This document shows positions 1 through 4,540 of a stretch of DNA of 5,270 nt, piece by piece. The notes beneath the pieces were generated by a model. The model did no database searches, was not told where the DNA came from, and was given only the letters and a program-made list of their open reading frames with translations. The position numbers and the translations under genes were made by a program. Location of the stretch: NCBI GenBank assembly GCA_018901375.1, contig JAHIEP010000085.1, positions 1 through 5,270 on the forward strand, in the 5' to 3' direction. Numbering within the stretch: position 1 is the stretch's first letter; each line of letters starts with the position of its first letter. This DNA comes from Nanobdellota archaeon. Its GTDB lineage: Archaea > Nanobdellota > Nanobdellia > Pacearchaeales > GW2011-AR1.

Positions 1-196
1 AGTCCGTCAAAGTCCATGTAAGTCCGTTCATAAAAAATTCACTAAGCCAAGCTCATCAATAAAACAAACAAAAAGTCCATGTAAGTCCGTCAAAGTCCGT
101 TCAAGTCCGTTCATAAAAAATTCACTAAGCCAAGCTCATCAATAAAACAAACAAAAAGTCCATGTAAGTCCGTCAAAGTCCGTTCAAGTCCGTTCG
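1..196. repeat. Nested direct-repeat array: 10-bp AGTCC units in an 83-bp tandem period
   Basis: Eleven 10-bp units of the form AGTCC-NNNNN occur in three clusters (1-30, 74-113, 157-196). The variants are AGTCCATGTA, AGTCCGTCAA, AGTCCGTTCA and, last, AGTCCGTTCG. Clusters two and three have the same unit order. Identical 43-bp A-rich spacers (31-73 and 114-156) separate them, so 21-103 and 104-186 are perfect 83-bp tandem copies; the third copy breaks off after 196. The array continues past the left edge. Neither 10 nor 83 is a multiple of three and no ORF crosses it, so it is non-coding. The 10-bp spacing would place each unit on the same face of the helix, which would suit a DNA-binding protein, but the function is unknown. 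Confidence 0.9.
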
Positions 197-332
197 TAAG
201 AATTCTAAATAAAACTTAAACCCCACAAACACCCACCACCAAACCCCACCCCCCGTGTTTCCCACAGTGCTTCCCCCCGTCCTCGCCCGTGTTTACCTGC
301 AATACTATACAAGTTACATAATCGATTACAAA
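197..332. other. Gene-free stretch with C-runs (G-runs on minus strand)
   Basis: No convincing gene lies here. On the plus strand there are C-runs at 221-224, 232-234, 244-247, 249-254, 261-263, 273-278 and 286-288, so a minus-strand transcript reading past the GxxExxY gene would carry seven G-runs of 3-6 in about 70 nt. Two runs are followed by the same GTGTTT. The minus-strand sequence at 205-217 is T-rich (AAGTTTTATTTAG) and could help end the minus operon, but no clear terminator hairpin is seen. Confidence 0.5.
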
Positions 333-722
333 CTAATCCAAATACTTCTTCTTCAATTCATTGTCATAAACTTTTCTCCTAATCTGAGGCTTCTCTCCAA
401 AGTTCAACAACAAACCAACCTCCTTATCTGTACATCTCAGATAATTCAACAACTGTCTTTCATCCGAACTAAACAGTTCTCTTATAGCCTTAATTTCAAC
501 AACAACTTTATCCTCAATAATAAAATCAGCAACATACTCTCCAGCAATTCTACCTTCATAAATTACATTCACAGGAAACTCATTAATATACTTAATTCCC
601 CTATTTTCAAATTCAAAACACATAGCCTTCACATAAACCTTCTCTAAAAATCCATATCCCAAAATTCTATATACTTTATTGAACACCTCTATTATTAGAA
701 GAGTCAACTCCTCGTATTTCAT
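333..722 (-). CDS. GxxExxY family protein (PD-(D/E)XK nuclease-like fold)
   Basis: This is a 129-residue protein of the GxxExxY family (PDDEXK_3). The family signature is seen as GFLEKVY at residues 24-30. The nuclease-like core follows as D66 in ADFIIED and E76-x-K78 in VVEIKA. A conserved QLLNYL helix lies at about 90-95 and a LLNFGE stretch at about 105-110. The length is usual for the family, so it appears complete. The D...ExK arrangement suggests a metal-dependent nuclease fold, but the cellular role of the family is not established and activity is not shown here. The ATG overlaps the aldolase stop codon as ATGA (719-722), implying translational coupling, with GAGGAAGG (733-740) as a possible distal ribosome site. 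It is the last gene of the minus operon. Third-position A/C use (14 of the first 40 codons) is about twice that of the aldolase, hinting at a later arrival. Identity is secure; function is open. Confidence 0.9.
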   Translation of the reverse strand: MKYEELTLLIIEVFNKVYRILGYGFLEKVYVKAMCFEFENRGIKYINEFPVNVIYEGRIAGEYVADFIIEDKVVVEIKAIRELFSSDERQLLNYLRCTDKEVGLLLNFGEKPQIRRKVYDNELKKKYLD

Positions 723-1522
723 CCCAACACAACCTTCCTCAACTTCCCAGCCAACTTCAAAGGCTCCTCACTCTGCCAAACATTCCGTCCAATAGCAACC
801 CCAACACACCCAGACTTAATCGCACTCTTAACATCCCTAATCAACTCATCAGCATTTCTCCGAGCCCCGCCAGCCACAACAACCTTACACTTCCCCGCCG
901 ACTCAACCGCCCATTCCAAATCTTTCAAATTACCATCAGACTGAATCTTAACAACATCCGCTCCAACTTCCAACCCAACCCTCGCCGCATAAGCCATCAA
1001 CTTCCCAGCCTTGCTTCGTTTCCGACTTCCGACTTCCGACTTCCGACTTCCGACTCGTGGCAAATCTCGCAGAGATTTTCCACGAGGGTAGCACCACAAA
1101 ACAACCGGCAACCCCAACTCATGCGCCTCCTCAACTATCTCCCCAAACTCCGACAACATCTCCTCCTCAAACTCACTCCCAATATAAATCGTATACCCAA
1201 CCCCAACCGCCCCCAACTTAACAGCCTCGTCAACCGAACAAATCATCCGAGAAACCGGCTCGCCCCCAACCAAGCTAGTCTTCCCATTCAACTTAACAAT
1301 CAAAGGAACCCCAGACTTCTTTATCTCCGCAGAATATTTCTCCGCAATCCCCTTATGAAAAATCACCGCACTGAATTTTCCCCGTCGAGCAATATCAATA
1401 ATATAAACCGGGTCAACATTCTTATCATTAAAATCCGCTGGCCCATGCTCCAACCCCTGGTCATAAGCCAAAAACAAAGCCCGCCCCTTCTTTAAAATTT
1501 TATTCAATTTTATTTTAACCAT
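719..1522 (-). CDS. Class I fructose-bisphosphate aldolase, DhnA/archaeal type
   Basis: The 267-residue product matches the DhnA-type (COG1830) TIM-barrel aldolases, which split fructose 1,6-bisphosphate into DHAP and glyceraldehyde 3-phosphate through a Schiff base; relatives make an aromatic-amino-acid precursor. Motifs seen in order are YDQGLEHGPADF (20-31, active-site D21), VKLNGKT (76-82), GAVGVGYTIYIGSEFE (104-119), W-C-YPRGK (143-149, proton-donor Y145), ADVVKI (188-193, Schiff-base K192), VVAGGARRNAD (215-225) and VAIGRN (242-247, phosphate binding). The ATG at 1522 is chosen because GGAGGT lies 4 nt before it and residue 1 fits the family N-terminus; longer starts only add translated repeat. 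Between Y145 and K192 there is an abnormal in-frame stretch (about residues 146-168) made of a hairpin and a 7-bp array. By my memory of the Thermoproteus tenax enzyme (Tyr146, Lys177) this adds about 16 residues. All key residues remain, so it is probably active. An aromatic-pathway role is possible. Confidence 0.9.
   Translation of the reverse strand: MVKIKLNKILKKGRALFLAYDQGLEHGPADFNDKNVDPVYIIDIARRGKFSAVIFHKGIAEKYSAEIKKSGVPLIVKLNGKTSLVGGEPVSRMICSVDEAVKLGAVGVGYTIYIGSEFEEEMLSEFGEIVEEAHELGLPVVLWCYPRGKSLRDLPRVGSRKSEVGSRKRSKAGKLMAYAARVGLEVGADVVKIQSDGNLKDLEWAVESAGKCKVVVAGGARRNADELIRDVKSAIKSGCVGVAIGRNVWQSEEPLKLAGKLRKVVLG
1020..1054. repeat. 7-bp tandem repeat, five TTCCGAC units, inside the aldolase gene
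   Basis: Five perfect copies of TTCCGAC run back to back (GTCGGAA on the coding strand). Because 7 is not a multiple of 3, translation gives a seven-residue repeat, VGSRKSE, then VGSRK, at residues 157-168. The array directly abuts the hairpin at 1054-1086. Together they form an in-frame low-complexity insertion in the aldolase. Confidence 0.95.
1054..1086. repeat. 15-bp inverted repeat with 3-nt loop, inside the aldolase gene
   Basis: Arms 1054-1068 and 1072-1086 pair at 14 of 15 positions (only 1061/1079 mismatched) around the loop GCA. One arm overlaps the codons for the conserved P-R-G-K just after catalytic Tyr145, so the other arm looks like an inverted copy of native coding sequence. 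Its motifs CAAATCTCGC and TTTTCCACGA recur in the repeat-bearing stretch at 1543-1642, linking the two elements. The mRNA could form a strong hairpin here. Confidence 0.9.
1454..1510 (-). repeat. Direct repeat, downstream copy of duplicated aldolase 5' end
   Basis: These 57 bp match 1653-1709 at 55 positions, a constant offset of 199 bp. The two differences (1460/1659 and 1493/1692) are both synonymous: Asp GAC/GAT and Leu TTA/TTG. The shared segment encodes KLNKILKKGRALFLAYDQG. This copy is joined to the full aldolase. Similarity ends near codon 5, so the two start codons and ribosome sites differ. Confidence 0.95.
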
Positions 1523-1718
1523 TCTTACCTCCAACTTTATAACAAATCTCGCCAAGTCTCCAGCGTAGCTGAACTTTTCCACGAAGTGAACTTTTCCACG
1601 AAGTGAACTTCTCCAGCGTAGCTGAACTTTTCCACGAAGTGATTCCCCATCGCCCCTGATCATAAGCCAAAAACAAAGCCCGCCCCTTCTTCAAAATTTT
1701 ATTCAATTTAACTCTCAT
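1515..1718 (-). CDS. 67-codon ORF: duplicated aldolase N-terminus fused to translated hairpin repeats
   Basis: The first 22 codons (MRVKLNKILKKGRALFLAYDQG) are a near-duplicate of the aldolase N-terminus. The rest, containing SWKSS twice, is translation of the hairpin array, so it cannot form an aldolase barrel and is not an enzyme. Its ATG overlaps the kinase stop codon as ATGA (1715-1718) and has GGAGGAAG 5 nt upstream, inside the kinase gene. This is probably the ancestral aldolase start. Its TAA (1515-1517) falls just past the ATG of the present aldolase (1520-1522), an 8-bp overlap in another frame. It is either a dead remnant or a short relay ORF carrying ribosomes from kinase to aldolase. 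No sign of an independent protein function is seen. Confidence 0.45.
   Translation of the reverse strand: MRVKLNKILKKGRALFLAYDQGRWGITSWKSSATLEKFTSWKSSLRGKVQLRWRLGEICYKVGGKNG
1527..1532 (-). promoter_or_regulatory. Shine-Dalgarno site for the aldolase
   Basis: The minus strand reads GGAGGT followed by AAGA and then ATG at 1522. This is the strongest ribosome site in the window and decides the aldolase start. It lies in sequence with no counterpart upstream of the duplicated copy. Confidence 0.75.
1543..1642. repeat. Array of triloop-hairpin units between the two aldolase 5' copies
   Basis: Five units begin with TCCA: 1559-1577, 1578-1594, 1595-1611, 1612-1630 and 1631-1642 (partial). Two types alternate as A, B, B, A, B. 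Type A holds CAGC-GTA-GCTG and type B holds CAC-GAA-GTG, each a short palindrome with a 3-nt loop, and full units end in GAACTT. The flank at 1543-1552 (CAAATCTCGC) is shared with the hairpin inside the aldolase. The array lacks stop codons in at least two minus-strand frames. There is no transposase or long terminal inverted repeat, so if it moves, it does so with help from elsewhere. Confidence 0.85.
1653..1709 (-). repeat. Direct repeat, upstream copy of duplicated aldolase 5' end
   Basis: This copy matches 1454-1510 with two synonymous differences. It abuts the kinase stop codon and is cut off after the codons for AYDQG, where the hairpin array begins. Its position directly against the kinase gene suggests it is the original aldolase 5' end. 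Confidence 0.95.
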
Positions 1719-2608
1719 TTTAACTTCCTCCGAATCAAATTATTCTTAGCCCCAAAATGCCCAAGCACCGATTCACCCTCGACAAGCCCCAACTTCAACC
1801 CATCTTCAATAGACATTCCAACAATCTGTGAAGCAACAAACCCCGAAGCAAAAGCATCCCCAGCCCCAGTCCTCTCCACAACCTTAACCCGATGAGGCCT
1901 AATAAAATATCTTTTTCTATTTTCTATTTTCTGATTTCTATTTTCTTGATTGTTGTAAGCAACAACCTCCCTGTCCTTATCAGTAACCACAACAACACCA
2001 GAACAAAACCCCTTCCCATATTTCTCCACAGCCAAATCAAACTCCTCTTTATTCAAAACCACAACATCACTCATCGACAACAATTCATCAACACCCGGAG
2101 CCCCAATCAAATACTCACTCGGATTAAAAGCCAACTTCGTCCCACGCCTCTTCATCTTCCTCGCCAACTTAATCTGCGTCTTTAAACTCAAACCTAAAAC
2201 AGAAGAATAATACAACCACTTAGAATCAAAATCACAAACCTTAGAAACAAAATTCCCAGACCCCTTGTAAGTCAAAACAGTCCGCCCACCTCCATGACTA
2301 TCCAAAATAACAGAATAACCACTAGCCCCCTTAACCCGAGAACCCAAAAATTTAACGCCCTCCTTTTTTAAACAATCAAGTATATCGTCGCCATTATTAT
2401 CATCTCCAACATTACAAATCGCTCCCGTCTTAAAACCCAACCGAGAAAAAGCAACCGCGCAATTCGTCGCCCCACCCCCAATATCAAATCGCAAATCGTC
2501 GACCAAAATTTTCGAACCAGTCTTGTACTCTATCTTCTTCCCCCTCTGCCCAGTCTCAACAAAAACATCTACAACAGCCGAACCGAAAGTAACAACATCA
2601 AACCTCAT
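1715..2608 (-). CDS. PfkB-family carbohydrate kinase
   Basis: The 297-residue product is a ribokinase/PfkB-fold (COG0524) ATP-dependent sugar kinase. It opens with a strand reading FDVVTFGSAVVDVF (3-16). The first PfkB signature, GGGATNCAVAFSRLG, is at 44-58, and NKEE, a family metal/phosphate-site motif, at 186-189. The second signature, ERTGAGDAFASGF, is at 245-257, where GAGD makes the anion hole and D251 is the expected catalytic base. E245 stands where Asp is common. Residues about 219-233 (rich in N, Q, E, K, R) come from a 7-bp tandem repeat sitting in the loop before the second signature. The ATG lies about 26 bp from a TATA-like box with no Shine-Dalgarno, so the message is probably leaderless. 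Being first in an operon with an aldolase suggests a sugar-phosphate substrate such as fructose 6-phosphate, but nucleoside or pentose kinases share these motifs and the substrate cannot be read from sequence. Confidence 0.9.
   Translation of the reverse strand: MRFDVVTFGSAVVDVFVETGQRGKKIEYKTGSKILVDDLRFDIGGGATNCAVAFSRLGFKTGAICNVGDDNNGDDILDCLKKEGVKFLGSRVKGASGYSVILDSHGGGRTVLTYKGSGNFVSKVCDFDSKWLYYSSVLGLSLKTQIKLARKMKRRGTKLAFNPSEYLIGAPGVDELLSMSDVVVLNKEEFDLAVEKYGKGFCSGVVVVTDKDREVVAYNNQENRNQKIENRKRYFIRPHRVKVVERTGAGDAFASGFVASQIVGMSIEDGLKLGLVEGESVLGHFGAKNNLIRRKLK
1724..1731 (-). promoter_or_regulatory. Shine-Dalgarno site of the original aldolase start
   Basis: The minus strand reads GGAGGAAG 5 nt before the ATG at 1718, within the last codons of the kinase. 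Together with the ATGA overlap it would have driven coupled translation of the aldolase before the duplication. It now serves the 67-codon ORF. Confidence 0.6.
1911..1945. repeat. 7-bp tandem repeat, five units, inside the kinase gene
   Basis: Five 7-bp units read CTTTTTC, TATTTTC, TATTTTC, TGATTTC and TATTTTC on the plus strand. On the coding strand they give the polar stretch ENRNQKIENRKR (222-233) with a seven-residue echo. The array has the same unit length and copy number as the one in the aldolase, but a different sequence. Confidence 0.85.
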
Positions 2609-2630
2609 AAATAAATCAACACATCCAACA

Positions 2631-2646
2631 TTAAAAACATTTCCCC
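2631..2646 (-). promoter_or_regulatory. Archaeal-type promoter of the kinase-aldolase operon
   Basis: On the minus strand GGGGAAATG (BRE-like, purine then A-rich) is followed by TTTTTAA (TATA-like, 2631-2637). The box centre is about 26 bp from the kinase ATG at 2608, so transcription would start at or next to the ATG. No Shine-Dalgarno precedes the ATG, in keeping with a leaderless message. Confidence 0.55.
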
Positions 2647-2673
2647 ACCGTCATTTCTCCAAGCCCCCCAGCC

Positions 2674-2697
2674 CCGAAATACCGAAACACCGAAACC
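2674..2697. repeat. Three 8-bp tandem units (CCGAAAYM)
   Basis: CCGAAATA, CCGAAACA and CCGAAACC lie end to end in the divergent intergenic region. They are too short to interpret alone, but add to the pattern of 7-10 bp microsatellite-like repeats across the window. Confidence 0.75.
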
Positions 2698-2714
2698 CCA
2701 GCAACGCCGAGCCA

Positions 2715-2770
2715 TCCACCGCAGTGAGCCCTCCAGTCGCAAAGCAACTGAACTCTCGCGCGAGCGAAAC
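2715..2770. repeat. Cluster of three short hairpin units upstream of the deacetylase promoter
   Basis: Three units follow one another. 2715-2731 holds CAC-CGCA-GTG. 2732-2753 holds CAGTCGC-AAA-GCAACTG (6 of 7 pairs) followed by AAC. 2754-2770 holds the perfect palindrome CTCGCGCGAG (2755-2764). The first two start with TCCA, like the array at 1559-1642, and the second also ends in GAACT. The last palindrome touches the BRE of the plus promoter and could act as an operator, though it may simply be another repeat copy. Confidence 0.6.
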
Positions 2771-2777
2771 CTTTATC
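2764..2777 (+). promoter_or_regulatory. Archaeal-type promoter of the deacetylase-glycosyltransferase pair
   Basis: GCGAAAC (2764-2770) is a good BRE and CTTTATC (2771-2777) is TATA-like. The box centre is about 26 bp before the ATG at 2801, which implies a leaderless transcript. There is no Shine-Dalgarno before that ATG. Confidence 0.6.
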
Positions 2778-2800
2778 AAACTAAAAACCTTTCAACAGCA

Positions 2801-3373
2801 ATGAAAAAGAAAGAAGTGTTGGTCATCGTCGCTCACCCCGACGACGAAACGATCTGGATGGGCGGAACTCTTCTCATGAACAAAAACAAGTGGAACACAA
2901 AAATAATAAGCTTGTGTCGAAGAGACGACGAAGACAGAGCGCCAAAATTTAGAAAGGTCTGTAAAATCCTAAACGCGGAATGTCACATCTCAGATTTAGA
3001 AGATGAAAAATTAAACGAACTTCCCGTCGAGGAAATCATAAACAGAATAAAAAAATTCAATCTCCACAAAAATTACGATTACATTTTCACTCACGGAAAA
3101 AACGGCGAGTACGGACACATCCGACACAAAGAAATCAACAAAGCGGTCAAACAAATGCTGAACAACAAAGAGCTCACCTGTGAAAAACTTTTTTTCTTTT
3201 CATACGTCCGAAGAAATAAATTCTGTCATGCAGACAAAAATCCAGATAAGTTTATAAGGTTGAAAGACAATTTACTAACAGAAAAAAAATATCTAATCCA
3301 CAACGTTTACGGATTCGATACCGGAAGTTTCGAAGAAAAATCTGCAAGAGGTTTCGAAACCTTCAAGCTATAA
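2801..3373 (+). CDS. PIG-L/LmbE-type zinc N-acetyl-sugar deacetylase
   Basis: The 190-residue product belongs to the PIG-L/LmbE family, metal-dependent enzymes that remove N-acetyl groups from GlcNAc-type sugars (GlcNAc-PI deacetylase, MshB, BshB, archaeal chitobiose deacetylases). The hallmark AHPDDE sits at 11-16 after a hydrophobic strand. H12 and D15 would bind zinc, and D14 would be the catalytic base. The second motif, GHIRH (105-109), supplies the third ligand, most likely H109. It is somewhat shorter than the usual 220-280 residues but has both motifs, so I read it as complete. The ATG is fixed by the promoter spacing (leaderless). Only 5 nt separate it from the downstream glycosyltransferase, so the two are surely cotranscribed and probably act in one glycoconjugate pathway. 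The substrate is unknown; a bacillithiol-like or GlcN-lipid product is possible, not shown. Confidence 0.9.
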   Translation: MKKKEVLVIVAHPDDETIWMGGTLLMNKNKWNTKIISLCRRDDEDRAPKFRKVCKILNAECHISDLEDEKLNELPVEEIINRIKKFNLHKNYDYIFTHGKNGEYGHIRHKEINKAVKQMLNNKELTCEKLFFFSYVRRNKFCHADKNPDKFIRLKDNLLTEKKYLIHNVYGFDTGSFEEKSARGFETFKL

Positions 3374-3378
3374 AAAAG

Positions 3379-4518
3379 ATGAAATGTTTAATACTATATG
3401 CCTACCCCATCGAAGCTGATGGTCAAAGTCTCCAAGGAGATTTACTTCGTAGAGGAATCTTGAATTACGACCACGAAGCAATTCCGTGCCACTTCAAAGA
3501 GAGTATGCAAAAGATACACTATTTAAAAAATGTAAAGCCAGACGTTTCCTACGGCATAGGATTTTGGGGTAACGTCCCAGAAATCGTTCAAGAGCCATTG
3601 AAGTACGGAGTCCGTCCAGTCCCGTGGTTCAACTCCGACGGATGGGTCGCAAATTACCAAGACGAATTCAACAAACTAGATTTAATGTTCACAACAAGCC
3701 AATGGGTCAAAGACATCTACAAAAGAGACGGCACCGACGTGAGCAAGATAGTACCAATGCACATCGGAGTAGACGTAGATTTATTTAAGAAAACAAACAA
3801 TCCAGAATCGAACTTAGCCATCAGAAGAATGATAGGAGTCCAAGACCACGAAAAAATGATTCTAACTATCGGCGGAGACGTAACATCAAAAGGCGCTCAA
3901 GAAATGTTCAAAGCCCTATCCCAAGTCGACGAAGAATTCAAAGACTGGAAATATGTTTGCAAATCATGGACAAGCGAATGCGCGGGCAACTGGAGAGAAC
4001 AAGAAATAGCATTAGCAGAAGAATTAGGAATCTCAGATAAAATCATTTTCATCGAAGACGAATTCTCGCCAGAGTTCATGGTAGACCTTCTAAACGCTTG
4101 CGACATCTACGCCGCCCCATCCAGAATAGAAGGATTCGGAATGATACAAGTCGAAGCAATGGCCTGCGAAAAACCAGTAATCTCAATAGACAAAATGGGA
4201 CCAGGCGAAACAATAATCCACAACAAAACAGGATTCCTCGCAAAAGTCTCCGAAGAAATAAAATTAGACAGCGAGTGGGCTTACCCATCAATGGGATTCA
4301 AAACAAAACACGTAGTAAAATTCGACTCCCCAAAAACTTTCGCATACCGAGCAGACATCGAAGACCTAAGAAAATTCACACTAATGCTTTTAACCGACGA
4401 CGAATTGTGTGAAAAAATCGGAAAACAGGGAAGAGAACACGTCCTAAAAAATTTAGACTACCGAGACATCTCAAAAAAAATGATAGACATAACCAAAGAA
4501 AGATTAGACTTGAAATAA
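3379..4518 (+). CDS. GT4-type glycosyltransferase (group 1 family)
   Basis: The 379-residue product has the two-Rossmann (GT-B) layout of retaining GT4 enzymes, which transfer a sugar from a nucleotide donor. The N-terminal acceptor domain is about 1-150. The linker motif MHIGVDVDLF (127-136) is typical. The donor domain starts with ILTIGGDVTSKGAQ (161-174). DIYAAPSRIEGFGMIQVEAMACEKPVI (242-268) contains the E251-x7-E259 motif that contacts the nucleotide-sugar, and GETIIHNKTGFLA (276-288) follows. Length is normal and no break is seen. No signal peptide or membrane helix is evident, so it should act in the cytosol or at the inner membrane face. The start has no clear ribosome site; translation may depend on the upstream deacetylase, which ends 5 nt before. 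Pairing with a PIG-L deacetylase resembles MshA/MshB, BshA/BshB and PIG-A/PIG-L, suggesting transfer of GlcNAc that is then deacetylated. Donor and acceptor cannot be read from the sequence. Confidence 0.9.
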   Translation: MKCLILYAYPIEADGQSLQGDLLRRGILNYDHEAIPCHFKESMQKIHYLKNVKPDVSYGIGFWGNVPEIVQEPLKYGVRPVPWFNSDGWVANYQDEFNKLDLMFTTSQWVKDIYKRDGTDVSKIVPMHIGVDVDLFKKTNNPESNLAIRRMIGVQDHEKMILTIGGDVTSKGAQEMFKALSQVDEEFKDWKYVCKSWTSECAGNWREQEIALAEELGISDKIIFIEDEFSPEFMVDLLNACDIYAAPSRIEGFGMIQVEAMACEKPVISIDKMGPGETIIHNKTGFLAKVSEEIKLDSEWAYPSMGFKTKHVVKFDSPKTFAYRADIEDLRKFTLMLLTDDELCEKIGKQGREHVLKNLDYRDISKKMIDITKERLDLK

Positions 4519-4540
4519 AAATCACTAAATTTATTTTTTC
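4519..4540. terminator. Probable bidirectional T-rich terminator
   Basis: Only 12 bp separate the convergent stop codons. The plus strand has TTTATTTTTTC (4530-4540) just after the glycosyltransferase, and the minus strand has GATTTTTATTTC just after the LamG gene. Such T-runs without a strong hairpin are typical of archaeal termination. The case rests on position and T-content only. Confidence 0.4.

Noticed and set aside
31..73. Promoter inside the 83-bp spacer (minus strand GTGAATTTTTTATG)
   Set aside because: It resembles a BRE/TATA element by A/T content, but no gene follows at leaderless distance, so there is no support beyond composition.
1..196. CRISPR array
   Set aside because: The spacers are identical, the repeat unit is only 10 bp and clustered without spacers, and no cas gene is present.
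255..647. Plus-strand ORF of 130 codons opposite the GxxExxY gene
   Set aside because: The minus-strand frame has a clear family signature and nuclease motifs; the plus frame is low-complexity (L, I, N, Q, S) with no motif, as expected of an antisense shadow.
1543..1642. Insertion sequence
   Set aside because: There is no transposase gene, no long terminal inverted repeats, and the 57-bp flanking duplication is far longer than a usual target-site duplication.
1523..1663. Longer aldolase start at 1663 adding 47 residues
   Set aside because: The extra residues are only translated hairpin repeat, no ribosome site fits, and the ATG at 1522 has GGAGGT and the family N-terminus.
1515..1718. Programmed frameshift joining the upstream aldolase start to the full gene
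   Set aside because: The product would carry the N-terminus twice with repeat-coded sequence between. The downstream copy has its own strong ribosome site and start, so no frameshift is needed.
4076..4412. ORFs on both strands overlapping the 3' half of the glycosyltransferase
   Set aside because: They are arginine- or leucine-rich shadows of a gene with clear GT4 motifs and have no recognisable features.
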